64,000 nucleotides of DNA from Amycolatopsis australiensis (GCF_900119165.1 NZ_FPJG01000006.1:3038001-3102000); one strand, 5' to 3'. Shown: positions 20,501 through 30,353, counted from the first letter of the stretch. The notes: generated from the letters alone by a model not told the origin. Program-made: numbers and translations.

Positions 20501-20598
20501 CAGACGACCTCCGCCGTGTCCTGCACCACCGGCAGGAAGGGGAAAGCCAGCGCGCACAAGGCCGAGAGCAACCCCAGCGCTACGGCAATCAGACGCAT
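17509..20598 (-). CDS. Emb-family arabinosyltransferase (GT53)
   Basis: This 1029-residue membrane enzyme uses decaprenyl-phosphoryl-arabinose to build cell-wall arabinan. The first helix (residues 3-25) leads into an extracytoplasmic jelly-roll-like domain, then a multi-helix region whose first loop holds the family motif SDDGYIL. A large C-terminal soluble domain starts at about residue 690. The length matches EmbA, EmbB and EmbC, but I cannot assign one of these. The ATG at 20598 is only 18 bp after the bluB stop on the same strand, so read-through from the cob operon is possible. A start-proximal TTAGCGT could also be its own -10 box. Confidence 0.93.
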   Translation of the reverse strand: MRLIAVALGLLSALCALAFPFLPVVQDTAEVVWPTGSDTRSVNAPLTGYWAQDLRAEVPCAAIRSVDARTGGPALLFATVPDGRTDPKAGNGVGLQLRVDNGVLLASSQGQQIAQQPLPAEKCDVELDVDATQMTLAVAGTPVFHANGDVRPRVVGIYSSINSSKDPIAGLHVSVVPDTRYQTSPTALKIVVGVLAVLSLIGCLIATWRRDSGFARRAPRWAPVGWWRLTLRDATVIAALGAWVFIGPVTSDDGYILTMARVTEATGYLTNYHRWFGVAEAPFGWFYHVFELMTHVSTVPPWIRLPSFLLGVLSWLLISREVMPRLGTQIRTSRPASWAAATVFLIWWMPYNNGVRPEPVAALGSLLAICAVERALVTRRLLPLCLGLTAAGFTLAATPTGLIAVAPFLVAARPLFKLVRQRANESGWLPVLAPVAAAGLLVLVVVFADQTFATVQEATRIRTQVGPNLSWFQELARYQLLFADLPDGSAPRRFPVLLVVLCTATCLVVLLRRSRIPGASLGPARRLIGTTALFFLLLALTPTKWTHHFGAFAAVGASMAALTALATSSTVLRSKRNRAAFLAGLLVVAALAATGPNTYWFVSRLGVQWTNVAPSVGGIPLSTILLVAAGIAGVYAFVENVRAHRPGLPAQVQEGRLRALRLGSLSLVVVCGLVAAGEFVTMAWAIHNQSGSYSLGAANIGHLFGKSCNLSDHVMVERDAATSILHPQAEQRTVAEKPPENSPLPNPDQDNGRVQTGFHTRPVDDKDPLAEPPHGFTPETVPMWSSYLDPETRAGRLRSDWYALTEKPADGQIVVATAGAPRRPTSVSLDYGVDTPEGVKILRSQFMLPPGAGTGGWNDTRINLRDLPPETNAVRVNIVDNDLTEDGWIAASAPRVPTFTTLTDRIGSKPVYVDWPASFVYPCVQPVTSHDGISQVPDYRITAGGLADEANWASSTNGGPIGWLEELAEEPEVPSYLIGQPSQSWGQLLQIEPFTEGIAPTVIHGEKTVPGWWSPGPGPSQPNGKDPTR

Positions 20599-20616
20599 CG
20601 GCGCAACGCTAACGGG

Positions 20617-21276
20617 TCAGAGGCCGGCGGCTGACGCAGCCCCCGGGTCACGCGGGGTGAACCGGCCGTGGTGTAAAGCCGCCGTCAGGGGACGGCGGTG
20701 GCGCCAGCCGTGGCGTTCCAGGTCGGGCACGGCTTCGAGCCTGCTGACCGGGCCGACGCACAGCCAGGCGACCGGCCGGACGCCGCCGGGGATGCCGAGC
20801 AGCTCGCGCAGGAACGGCTCGCGGTAGAAGCTGACCCAGCCGACGCCAAGGCCCTCGGCGGTCGCGGCGAGCCACAGGTTCTGGATCGCCAGGCAGACCG
20901 AGTACAGCCCGGCGTCCGCGATGGCGTGCCTGCCGAGCACGTCCGGCGCGCCGCGTGCCGGGTCGTAGGTGACGACGATGCCCAGGGTGGCGTCGAGGAT
21001 GCCTTCGATCTTGATGTTCGCGAAGGCGCTCGCACGGTCTTCGCTGAGCTGTGCCGCGAAGACCTCTCGCTCCTCGTGGACGTGCTTCGCGAACTTCTCG
21101 CGCGTCGCGTGGTCGTCGACCAGGATGAAGTCCCACGGCTGGGTGAGCCCGACGCTCGGCGCGGCGTGCGCGGCCTCGAGGATCCTGAGCAGCGTCGCTT
21201 CGGGGACCGGCTCGCCGGTGAACTCGCCGCGGACGTCCCGGCGCCGGCGCAGGACTTCGTAGAACTCTTCGCTCAT
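20617..21276 (-). CDS. bluB: 5,6-dimethylbenzimidazole synthase
   Basis: BluB is a flavin-destroying oxygenase of the nitroreductase fold that makes the lower ligand of B12 from reduced FMN. This protein is 219 residues long. It has the N-terminal flavin-binding RRRDVRGEF, the segment HAAPSVGLTQPWDF and LGVGWVSFYREPFLRELLGIP. I chose the ATG at 21276, which overlaps the cobK stop (ATGA); upstream in-frame ATG codons lie inside cobK. It is the last cob gene of the cobL-cobM-oxidoreductase-cobK-bluB chain. With bluB and cobT both present, the strain probably makes true cobalamin de novo. Confidence 0.95.
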   Translation of the reverse strand: MSEEFYEVLRRRRDVRGEFTGEPVPEATLLRILEAAHAAPSVGLTQPWDFILVDDHATREKFAKHVHEEREVFAAQLSEDRASAFANIKIEGILDATLGIVVTYDPARGAPDVLGRHAIADAGLYSVCLAIQNLWLAATAEGLGVGWVSFYREPFLRELLGIPGGVRPVAWLCVGPVSRLEAVPDLERHGWRHRRPLTAALHHGRFTPRDPGAASAAGL

Positions 21277-21992
21277 CGGTTCAGGACCCATTCGACGGCT
21301 TCGGCCACGGTTCCGGCGGTCTCCGCCGCCGGTCTCGGCGGACGGCGGACCACCAGGACCGGCTTGCCCAGCTCCCGCGCCGCCGTCAGCTTCGCGCTGG
21401 TCAGTGTGCCGCCGGAGTCCTTGGTGACGAGGACGTCGACGCGGCTGAGCAGCGCGCGCTCGGCGTCGGTCTCGTACGGGCCGCGGGCGAGGATCAGCTC
21501 GTGGTGGCGGGGCAGCGGCGGTCCTGGCGGGTCGACGCAGCGGATCAGGAACCACAGGTCGTGCAGGTGCGCGAAGGCGGGCAAGCCCTGGCGGCCGGTG
21601 GTGAGGAAGACGCGCTCGCCGAGGCCGGGCAGCTGCCGGGCGGCGTCGGCGAGGTCGTCGGCCCAGTGCCAGACGTCGCCGGGCCCCGGCTGCCAGCCCG
21701 GCCGGGCGAGCCGCAGCAGGGGAGTGCCCGTGCGTCCGGCCGCCTCGGCCGCGTTCGCGCCGATGCGCTCGGCGAAGGGGTGCGTCGCGTCGACAACGGC
21801 CTTCACGTCGTTCTCGCGCAGCCAGGCGGCGAGGCCGTCAACGCCGCCGAAGCCACCTAGGCGCACTTCGCCGATCGGAAGTCTGGGCCGCGCGACGCGT
21901 CCCGCGAGCGAAGACACAACGCGCACTTCGCGCGTGACGAGTTCTTCGGCGAGCTTCCGCGCTTCGCCTGTGCCGCCGAGGATGAGGATCAC
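21273..21992 (-). CDS. cobK: Precorrin-6A reductase
   Basis: CobK reduces precorrin-6A to precorrin-6B with NADPH. This protein is 239 residues long. Its N-terminal Rossmann start VILILGGTGEARKLAEEL is followed by VVDATHPFAERIGANA, a CobK hallmark, and by LVTKDSGGTLTSAKLTAA near the C-terminus. I chose the GTG at 21992, which overlaps the stop of the upstream oxidoreductase gene (GTGA) and sits exactly at the domain start. It is translationally coupled on both sides. Confidence 0.95.
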   Translation of the reverse strand: MILILGGTGEARKLAEELVTREVRVVSSLAGRVARPRLPIGEVRLGGFGGVDGLAAWLRENDVKAVVDATHPFAERIGANAAEAAGRTGTPLLRLARPGWQPGPGDVWHWADDLADAARQLPGLGERVFLTTGRQGLPAFAHLHDLWFLIRCVDPPGPPLPRHHELILARGPYETDAERALLSRVDVLVTKDSGGTLTSAKLTAARELGKPVLVVRRPPRPAAETAGTVAEAVEWVLNR

Positions 21993-23005
21993 GAAGGGCG
22001 TCCATAGCCGACGGCCTCGCGCCACCGGTCGAGCGTGCGCATGTTGGCCAGCGTCTCGGCCCACGACAGCTCGGGTGCCTGGCGCGCTTCGACGTGCGCG
22101 GCGACGTAGTCCGCTTCGCGAGCGAAGACGCCTTGCGTCGCTTCGACCTCGATGACCTCCGGCTCGCCGTCGGCCGGCGTCAGGATGATCTGCGAGACGC
22201 CGGGCTTGCGCAGCGCGTGGATCCACGCCGGCTGCGGGACGAAGAGCTGACCGCGCGTGCCGAACACGCGGATGCCGTCTTCCCTGGCCAGCCGGATGCC
22301 ACAGGAGATCGTCGCCAGGATGTCGCCGGGCAGGCGCAGGAGGCCGGTCGCGTACTCGTCGACGCCGGTCGCCGAGAGGCGCGCCATCCCGCTGACCTCG
22401 CTCGGCTCGACGACGTCCTGCCCGGTCGCGGCCTGCGCGACCAGCCGGGCCAGCGACGTGCAGTAGCAGCCGACGTCGAGGATCCCGCCGCCGCCGAGGG
22501 CGGGATCGCTCAGCCGGGCGGTCTCCTCCGGGTTGCTGTCGAAGGAGAACGTCGTGTCCACGGCGCGGACGTCGCCGATCGCGCCGCTCGCGACCAGCTC
22601 CACCAGCCGCCGCGTCTGCGGGTGGAGGCGGTACATGAACGCCTCCATGAGGAACACGTCGTGCTTGCGGGCGGCGGCGATCACGTCCTCGGCGTCGGCG
22701 GCGGTGAGGGTCAGCGGCTTCTCGCACAGGACGTGCTTGCCCGCCTCGGCCGCGGCGATGGCCCACTGCTTGTGCAGGGCGTGCGGTGTGGAGACGTACA
22801 CGGCGTCGACGTCCGGGTCGGCGAGGAGGTCTTCGTAGCTGCCGTAGGCGGCGGGGATCTCGAAGCGGGCGGCGAACTCCCCGGCCCGCCCGGCGTCCCG
22901 GGCGGCGACGGCGGCGAGCGTGCCGTGCTCGCTTTCCTCGACGCCCGCGGCGAAGTGGCCGGCGATGGTCCCGGCGGCCAGCAGGCCCCAGCGCAGTTCC
23001 GTCAC
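21989..23005 (-). CDS. Gfo/Idh/MocA-family oxidoreductase inside the cob operon
   Basis: This 338-residue NAD(P)-dependent oxidoreductase has an N-terminal Rossmann domain (WGLLAAGTIAGHFAAGV), the family's EKPLTLTAADAE loop (Lys of the EKP motif near residue 96) and a C-terminal alpha/beta domain with GGGGILDVGCYCTSLARL. Substrate unknown; relatives act on sugars, inositols and trans-dihydrodiols. The GTG start overlaps the cobM stop and the stop overlaps the cobK start, so it is translated with corrin-ring enzymes although the family has no established B12 step. A real pathway role or simple hitch-hiking are both possible. Confidence 0.9.
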   Translation of the reverse strand: MTELRWGLLAAGTIAGHFAAGVEESEHGTLAAVAARDAGRAGEFAARFEIPAAYGSYEDLLADPDVDAVYVSTPHALHKQWAIAAAEAGKHVLCEKPLTLTAADAEDVIAAARKHDVFLMEAFMYRLHPQTRRLVELVASGAIGDVRAVDTTFSFDSNPEETARLSDPALGGGGILDVGCYCTSLARLVAQAATGQDVVEPSEVSGMARLSATGVDEYATGLLRLPGDILATISCGIRLAREDGIRVFGTRGQLFVPQPAWIHALRKPGVSQIILTPADGEPEVIEVEATQGVFAREADYVAAHVEARQAPELSWAETLANMRTLDRWREAVGYGRPS

Positions 23006-23763
23006 AACGACTCCGGTTGGTCCGCCCGGTCACGGGCACTGGAATAGAGGAAGCTGTCGGGAAAGTCCGTGGCGGCGAGCACCCGCCCGACGAAGATGGT
23101 GGCGGCCCGCGTCATCCCGGCGTCCCGGACGAGTTCCGGCAGCTCGCCGAGCACGCCACGCACGACGGTCTCCCCGGGCTGGCTGGCGAGCGCGACCACG
23201 GCGACGGGACAGTCGGCACCGTAGTGCGGGGTCAGCTCGCCGGTGACCCGCTCGACGTGGTTGATCGCGAGGTGCAGCGCGAGGGTGGCCCGCGTGGCGG
23301 CGAAGGCTCGGAGTGTCTCGGCCGGCGGCATCCTGGTGGAGCGCGCCTGCACGCGGGTGATCACGAGACTCTGCCCGACTTCGGGCACGGTGAGCTCCCG
23401 GCGCAGCACGGCGGCCGACGCGGCGAAGGCGGGCACGCCGGGAACGACGTCGTAGGGAACGCCGGCGGCATCGAGCCGCCGCATCTGCTCGGCGACGGCG
23501 CTGTAGAGCGAAGGATCCCCGGAGGTGAGCCGCGCGACGTCCCGCCCGGCTCGGTGCGCCTCGACGAGCTTGGCGACGATCTGCTCGAGGCTGAGCCCGG
23601 CGGTGTCGACGAGTTCGGCATCGGCGGGGCAGTGGGCGAGCAGGTCCGTGGGAGTCATGCTGCCGGGGTAGAGACAAGTCGGGCAGCGGGCGAGCAGATC
23701 CCGCCCCCGCACGGTGATGAGATCGGCGGCCCCGGGCCCGGCCCCGATGAAGTGGACGGTCAT
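23002..23763 (-). CDS. cobM: Precorrin-4 C11-methyltransferase
   Basis: CobM methylates C-11 of precorrin-4. This 253-residue tetrapyrrole methylase starts VHFIGAGPGAADLITVRG. It shows LTSGDPSLYSAVAEQ in the SAM pocket and VPGVPAFAASAAVLRRELTVPE, the CobM-type version of the family motif. Start is ATG at 23763, 40 bp after cobL. The stop overlaps the next gene's start (GTGA). Confidence 0.96.
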   Translation of the reverse strand: MTVHFIGAGPGAADLITVRGRDLLARCPTCLYPGSMTPTDLLAHCPADAELVDTAGLSLEQIVAKLVEAHRAGRDVARLTSGDPSLYSAVAEQMRRLDAAGVPYDVVPGVPAFAASAAVLRRELTVPEVGQSLVITRVQARSTRMPPAETLRAFAATRATLALHLAINHVERVTGELTPHYGADCPVAVVALASQPGETVVRGVLGELPELVRDAGMTRAATIFVGRVLAATDFPDSFLYSSARDRADQPESL

Positions 23764-23803
23764 CGACGGCTCCAGGAGGTGGGGGTCGGATTCGAGGCGG
23801 TCG

Positions 23804-24955
23804 TCACCGGCTGCTCCACTGCGTCACGACCCGAGCCGGGGTCCAGCCGGTGAACCCGCCCAGCGGGCCCGCGCGCTCGACCCCGATCCGCACCAGCTCG
23901 CCCCCGTGCTGCGCGTACGCCCGCGTCAGCACCTGCTCGGCCTCCACGGTGACCGCGTGCGCCACCACGCGCGCGCCCGTCGCCAGGCAGGTGTCCAGGA
24001 CCTCCGGCACCGTCACCCCGCCGCCGATGAACACCGCGTCCGGGGCCGGCAGCGCGCTCAGCGCCTCCGGTGCCGCTCCCGTCACCACCTCCAGCTCCGG
24101 GACGCCGAGGTCCAGGGCGTTGCGGCCGATCCGCTCCGCGCGCCCGGGGTCGCGCTCGATCGCGATCGCGCGGTTCAGCCCGTGCAGCCGCGACCACTCG
24201 ATGCCGACGCTGCCGGCGCCCGCGCCGACGTCCCACAGCAGCTCGCCGGGGCTCGGCGCGAGCCGGGCCAGTGCCGACACCCGCAGGTCGCGCTTGGTCA
24301 GCTGGCCGTCGTGGGCGTACACGTCGTCCGGGATGCCGATCAGCGGCAGCGCCGGACCCACGCAGTCCAGCGCGAACACCGTCAGCGGGCCGGGTTCGCC
24401 GGTCCAGCCGTCGGAGATGCGCTCGTCGGGCCCGCCCAGGTTCTCCAGCGCGAACAGCTCGCTCTCGGCGTACCCGCGCACGGTCAGCAGGGAGCGCAAC
24501 GCCGCCGCGTCGGCACCCAGGACGAGCACCCGCCGCCCCGGCGCCAGCACCCGGGCCACGCGCGCCGACGACCGGCCGACGACGGTCACCACCTCCGTCT
24601 CCTCGGCCGACCAGCCCAGCCGGGCCCTGGCCAGCGTCACCGACGACACCGCGGGCAGCGCCTCGACCTCGTAGCCATGGGTGACGAGCGTGGTGCCGAC
24701 CCCCGACAGGAACGGATCTCCGCTGGCCAGGACGCAGACGCGCTGCCCTTCGTACTCCGCCAGCAGTGCGTCCAGACCCGGCAGCAACGGCGACGGCCAC
24801 GGCACGCCCGGAACGTCCGGAGGCAGGTACGCCAGCTGCCGCGGCGCCCCGATCACGACGTCGGCGCCGAGCACCACGGCACGGGCGGTCTCGGCCAGCC
24901 CCGGCCACCCGTCGGCCCCGATCCCGACGACCGTGAGACGTGATTTTTCGCGCAC
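23804..24955 (-). CDS. cobL: Precorrin-6Y C5,15-methyltransferase (decarboxylating), CbiE-CbiT fusion
   Basis: This 383-residue bifunctional enzyme methylates C-5 and C-15 of precorrin-6B and decarboxylates the C-12 acetate. Residues 1 to about 195 are the CbiE-like methylase (TVVGIGADGWPGL; ASGDPFLSGVGTTL). Residues about 205-383 are the CbiT-like Rossmann methylase (LLWDVGAGAGSVGIEWSRL; VFIGGGVTVPEVLD). It starts at GTG 24955 and heads the cobL-cobM-oxidoreductase-cobK-bluB unit. A TTAGGGT box 10-15 bases upstream could be its -10 element. Confidence 0.96.
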   Translation of the reverse strand: MREKSRLTVVGIGADGWPGLAETARAVVLGADVVIGAPRQLAYLPPDVPGVPWPSPLLPGLDALLAEYEGQRVCVLASGDPFLSGVGTTLVTHGYEVEALPAVSSVTLARARLGWSAEETEVVTVVGRSSARVARVLAPGRRVLVLGADAAALRSLLTVRGYAESELFALENLGGPDERISDGWTGEPGPLTVFALDCVGPALPLIGIPDDVYAHDGQLTKRDLRVSALARLAPSPGELLWDVGAGAGSVGIEWSRLHGLNRAIAIERDPGRAERIGRNALDLGVPELEVVTGAAPEALSALPAPDAVFIGGGVTVPEVLDTCLATGARVVAHAVTVEAEQVLTRAYAQHGGELVRIGVERAGPLGGFTGWTPARVVTQWSSR

Positions 24956-25023
24956 GATTTCCCACCCTAAGCGAGGCGGCCGCTGTGCGATGATCGGCCG
25001 GTCGCCGAGCTTCAGGAGCGCTG

Positions 25024-26967
25024 TTGAAGCCCTACCCGTTCACCGCCGTCGTCGGGCTGCCGGACCTGCGCCTGGCGCTCGTCCTGTCCTCGATCTCGCC
25101 CGCGGTCGGCGGGGTGCTGGTGCGCGGCGAGAAGGGCACCGCGAAGTCGACCATGGTCCGCGCGCTGGCGGGCCTGCTGCCGGGGGTCGAGGTCGTGGAC
25201 GGCTGCCGGTTTTCCTGCGATCCCGCGGCGCCGGACCCGCTCTGCCCCGACGGCCCGCACGACGGCGCGAGCAGCCACCGCCGCCCCGCGAAGCTGGTCG
25301 AACTGCCCGTCGGCGCGGCCGAGGACCGCGTCATCGGCTCGCTGCACCTCGAACGCGCGCTCGCCGAGGGCGTCACGGACTTCCAGCCGGGCCTGCTGGC
25401 CGCCGCGCACCGCGGGCTGCTCTACGTCGACGAGGTCAACCTGCTCCACGACCACCTCGTCGACACGCTGCTCGACGCCGCCGCGATGGGCCGTGCGACC
25501 GTGGAACGCGAAGGCGTTTCGGTTTCACACGCCGCGCGGTTCGTGCTGATCGGCACCATGAACCCGGAAGAGGGCGAGCTGCGGCCGCAGCTGCTGGACC
25601 GGTTCGGCTTGACCGTCGAGGTCGCCTCCAGCCGCGACCCGGAGCAGCGCGTCGAAGTCGTCCGGCGCCGCCTGGCCTACGAAGCCGACCCGGACGGCTT
25701 CGCCACGCAGTACGCCGAAGAAGACGCCAAGCTCGCGGCGGACATCGAAGCGGCGCAACGGCTTCTGCCCGCCGTCAAGCTCCCCGACGCGGCGCTGCGC
25801 CGGATCGCCGAGGTCTGCGCGTCGTTCGAGGTCGACGGCATGCGCGCGGACATCGTCACCGCGCGCACCGCGGTCGCGCACGCGGCCTGGTCCGGCCGCG
25901 ACGAGGTGACCACCGACGACGTCCGCGTCGCCGCGCGGCTCGCGCTGCCGCACCGGCGCCGCCGCAACCCGTTCGACGCCCCCGGCATCTCCGAGGAGCA
26001 GCTGGAACAGGCCCTGCAGGATGCCCAGCCACCGGAGCCGGGCCCCGAGGACGACGGCCCCGGGTCCGGCTCGGCGCCGTCCGAAGCGCCCGAGCCGCCG
26101 CAGGGGAACGCGCCGCAGGGCGAACCGCAGTCCGGTGGCGGGCAGCAGAAGACCGTCGGCGCCGGCGAGACGTTCAAGGCGCGCGTGTTCCGCGTCAAAG
26201 GCACGGGCGAAGGCGAGCGAGGACGCCGTTCCCGCGCGATCACCGACAGCGGGCGGACCGTCGGCGTGCAGCCCGCGAGCGTGCGGGAAGGACGTCCGCA
26301 CCTGGTCGCGACCGTGAAAGCCGCGGCACCGCACCAGAAAGCCCGCGGCCGCCACGGCGCCGCGCTGAAGCTGCGCCCGCAGGACCTGCGGTACGCGCGG
26401 CGCGAAGGCCGTGAGGGCAACCTCGTGCTGTTCTGCGTCGACGCGTCCGGCTCGATGGGCGCGAAGGCCCGCATGCGCGAGGTCAAGACCGCGGTGCTGT
26501 CGCTGTTGCTCGACGCCTACCAGCGCCGCGACAAGGTCGGCCTGGTCACCTTCCGCGGCGACGCCGCCGAGCTCGCGCTGCCGCCGACGATCAGCGTCGA
26601 CGCGGCCGCGTCCCGGCTCGAAGGCCTGCCGACCGGCGGCCGGACCCCGCTCGCCGAGGGACTGCTGGAGGCCGCGCGGGTGCTGCGCGTCGAGGAGATC
26701 CGGGACCCGCGGCGGCGTCCGCTGCTGGTCGTCGTCACCGACGGGCGCGCCACCAGCGGCCCCGACGCCGTCGCGCGCGCCAAGGCCGCGGCGGGGCTGC
26801 TCAGTGGGGTGACTTCCATCGTGATGGACTGCGAGAGCGGCAAGATGCGCCTCGGCCTGGCCGCCGACCTGGCCGCCCACCTCGGCGCGGAGCACGTGCC
26901 GCTGGCCGACGTCGCCGCCGAATCGCTGGCGAGCGCCGTCCGCGCCCGGACCGGAAAGGCCGCCTGA
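25024..26967 (+). CDS. ChlI-ChlD-type fused cobaltochelatase AAA+/VWA subunit
   Basis: This 647-residue fusion powers metal insertion by CobN. Residues 1-330 form the AAA+ part: Walker A GEKGTAKST, Walker B GLLYVDEVNLLHDH, and arginine-finger region PQLLDRFGLTVEV. An acidic, Pro/Gly/Gln-rich linker (about 330-385) follows. The C-terminal von Willebrand A domain carries the metal-ion site DASGSMGAK, with TGGRTPLAEG and VTDGRATSG. Actinobacteria often use this magnesium-chelatase-like fusion in place of CobS plus CobT. The start is TTG at 25024, divergent from cobL by 68 bp. Its stop overlaps the cobO start (TGATG). Confidence 0.92.
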   Translation: MKPYPFTAVVGLPDLRLALVLSSISPAVGGVLVRGEKGTAKSTMVRALAGLLPGVEVVDGCRFSCDPAAPDPLCPDGPHDGASSHRRPAKLVELPVGAAEDRVIGSLHLERALAEGVTDFQPGLLAAAHRGLLYVDEVNLLHDHLVDTLLDAAAMGRATVEREGVSVSHAARFVLIGTMNPEEGELRPQLLDRFGLTVEVASSRDPEQRVEVVRRRLAYEADPDGFATQYAEEDAKLAADIEAAQRLLPAVKLPDAALRRIAEVCASFEVDGMRADIVTARTAVAHAAWSGRDEVTTDDVRVAARLALPHRRRRNPFDAPGISEEQLEQALQDAQPPEPGPEDDGPGSGSAPSEAPEPPQGNAPQGEPQSGGGQQKTVGAGETFKARVFRVKGTGEGERGRRSRAITDSGRTVGVQPASVREGRPHLVATVKAAAPHQKARGRHGAALKLRPQDLRYARREGREGNLVLFCVDASGSMGAKARMREVKTAVLSLLLDAYQRRDKVGLVTFRGDAAELALPPTISVDAAASRLEGLPTGGRTPLAEGLLEAARVLRVEEIRDPRRRPLLVVVTDGRATSGPDAVARAKAAAGLLSGVTSIVMDCESGKMRLGLAADLAAHLGAEHVPLADVAAESLASAVRARTGKAA

Positions 26968-27574
26968 TGCCGCAGGGAAAACCGTCGGTGGTGCCGCAGG
27001 ACGGCCTGACCACGCGCCAGCGCCGCAACCGGCCGCTGCTCGCCGTGCACACCGGCGAGATGAAGGGCAAGTCGACCGCCGCGTTCGGGATGGCGTTGCG
27101 GGCGTGGAACCAGGGCTGGTCGATCGGCGTGTTCCAGTTCGTCAAGTCGGCGAAGTGGCGCGTCGGCGAGGAAGCCGCGTTCAAGGCGCTGGGGAAGCTG
27201 CACGAGGAGACCGGCCAGGGCGGGCCCGTCGAGTGGCACAAGATGGGCGAAGGCTGGAGCTGGGCCCGCAAGTCCGGCACCGAAGACGACCACGCCGCGA
27301 ACGCGCGCGAGGGCTGGGCGGAGATCAAGCGCCGGCTCGCCGCCGAGACGCACGACTTCTACGTCCTCGACGAGTTCTCCTACCTGCTCAAGTGGGGCTG
27401 GCTCGACGTCGGCGACGTCGTGTCCGCGTTGGTCTCGCGGCCCGGGCACCAGCACGTCGTCATCACCGGCCGGTACGCGCCGCCGGAGCTGGTCGAGGCC
27501 GCCGACCTGGTCGCGGAAATGACCAAGGTCAAGCACCCGATGGACGCCGGCCAGAAGGGCCAGCGGGGGATCGA

Positions 27575-27581
<7 letters not shown>
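26967..27581 (+). CDS. cobO: Cob(I)yrinic acid a,c-diamide adenosyltransferase
   Basis: CobO transfers the 5'-deoxyadenosyl group of ATP to the reduced cobalt of the corrinoid. This 204-residue protein is of the CobA/CobO/BtuR type. A basic N-terminus RQRRNRPLLAVHTGEMKGKS includes the P-loop GEMKGKST. Later segments FYVLDEFSYLLKWGWLD and VVITGRYAPPELVEAADLV are conserved. The ATG shares one base with the preceding stop. The stop overlaps the cobB start by several bases. Confidence 0.96.
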
Positions 27582-28898
<1,317 letters not shown>

Positions 28899-28906
<8 letters not shown>

Positions 28907-29915
28907 CTACGACCTGCACCACCACGGCGACCGCGAAGTCGGGCCGGGGCTGGTGGACCTGGCCGTGAACGTCCGGCTGCCGCGGCCGCCCGCGTGGCTG
29001 CGCGCCGAGCTGGCGTCCGCGTTGGACTCCCTGGCCGCCTATCCGTCCCCGGTGGACGCGGAACGCGCGGTGGCCGCCCGGCACGGCCGCGCTCCCGGCG
29101 AAGTCCTGGTCACGGCGGGCGCGGCCGAGGCGTTCACGCTGCTGGCCTCGGCGTTGCGGCCGCGGCGGGCGGTGGTCGTGCACCCGCAGTTCACCGAGCC
29201 GGAGGCCGCGCTGCGGGCGGCCGGGCACGCCGTTTCGCGGGTTGTCCTGTCCGAAAAGGACGGTTTCGTGCTCGATCCGGCGCTGGTGCCGGACGACGCC
29301 GACCTGGTGTTCGTCGGCAACCCGACGAACCCGACGTCGGTGCTGCACCCGGCGGAATCGTTGCTTTCCCTGGCGCGGCCCGGGCGGCTGCTCGTGGTCG
29401 ACGAGGCGTTCCTGGACGCGGTGCCGGGCGAGGCCGAGAGCCTGGCTTCCGGGCACGCCGGCGTCGTCGTGCTGCGCAGCCTGACGAAGACGTGGGGGCT
29501 GGCCGGGCTGCGGGCGGGGTACGTGCTCGCCGAGGCCGGGGTCGTCGCGCGGCTGCGCGCGGTCCAGGTGCCGTGGTCGGTGTCCACTTTGGCCGGAGTG
29601 GCGACGGTGGCGTGCTGCCGTCCGGCCGCTTTGGAGGAAGCGGAAAAGCTCGCGGCCGCGGCGGAAGCGGACCGGGAGTACCTGGTGTCGCGGCTGGGCG
29701 AGGCGGGGGTCGAAGTCCTGGGTGACCCGCGGGGCCCCTTCGTGCTGGTCCGGGTTCCGGACGGCGGCCGGGTGCGGGCGCGGCTGCGGGACGCGGGCTA
29801 CGCGGTCCGGCGCGGCGACACCTTCCCCGGGCTCGGCCCGGACCACCTGCGGCTGGCCGTGCGGGACCGGGCCGTGACCGACGGCTTCCTGACCGCGTTG
29901 CGGGAAATCCGGTAA
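28899..29915 (+). CDS. cobC: PLP-dependent threonine-phosphate decarboxylase-like protein
   Basis: This 338-residue fold-type I aminotransferase-like protein supplies the aminopropanol linker (as phosphate) for the B12 nucleotide loop, the role of CobC (CobD in Salmonella). It has GNPTNPTS in the cofactor pocket, DEAFLDA and the PLP lysine in SLTKTWGLAGLRAGY. The N-terminal LHHHGDREVGPGLVDLAVNV is typical of CobC rather than HisC. The GTG start overlaps cobB by 8 bp and completes the chlID-cobO-cobB-cobC chain. Family resemblance to HisC is close, so context is part of the assignment. Confidence 0.9.
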
Positions 29916-29996
29916 ACACCGACAGGGGGTTGTCGCTGCCGCCGCCGAGACTGGGCGGAGCCGGGAAGCGCCCGGTGTGGCAGCGAAAGGAACGAC

Positions 29997-30353
29997 ATGC
30001 CCCGATTCAACGAGGTCGCCTGGTTCGAGATCGGCGCCGAGGACCCGGCGGCCGCCGAACGGTTCTACGGCGAGGTGTTCGGCTGGACGGTCGCGCAGGA
30101 CGACACGGCGAGCACGGATCCGGCCTACCGCGTCATCGACACCGGCGGTGCCCGTGGCGGGCTGTTCCGGGGACCGGAGAACTACGCGATCTTCAGCGTG
30201 CTGGTGGCGGACGTCGACGACGCGTGCCGCCGGGTGGCGGCCGCCGGCGGCCGGGTCCGGCGGCCACCGCAGGTCAATCCCGTCGGCGTGACGTTCGCGC
30301 ACGTGCTCGACCCGGCGGGCAACCACTTCTCGGTGTTCAGCTCGCCAAGCTGA
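29997..30353 (+). CDS. VOC (glyoxalase/bleomycin-resistance) family protein
   Basis: This 118-residue single VOC domain starts RFNEVAWFEIGAEDPAAAER and includes FYGEVFGWTV and DPAGNHFSVF, the usual ends of the fold. Members bind divalent metals and act as lyases, dioxygenases or binding proteins; substrate unknown here. A GAAAGGA ribosome site lies 7 bp before the ATG. Its last 17 bp overlap the convergent WYL regulator gene, which may make the two mutually antisense. Confidence 0.88.
   Translation: MPRFNEVAWFEIGAEDPAAAERFYGEVFGWTVAQDDTASTDPAYRVIDTGGARGGLFRGPENYAIFSVLVADVDDACRRVAAAGGRVRRPPQVNPVGVTFAHVLDPAGNHFSVFSSPS

Noticed and set aside
17587..20634. A 1015-codon plus-strand open frame
   Set aside because: It is antisense to the arabinosyltransferase and Arg/Asp/Gln-rich without motifs.
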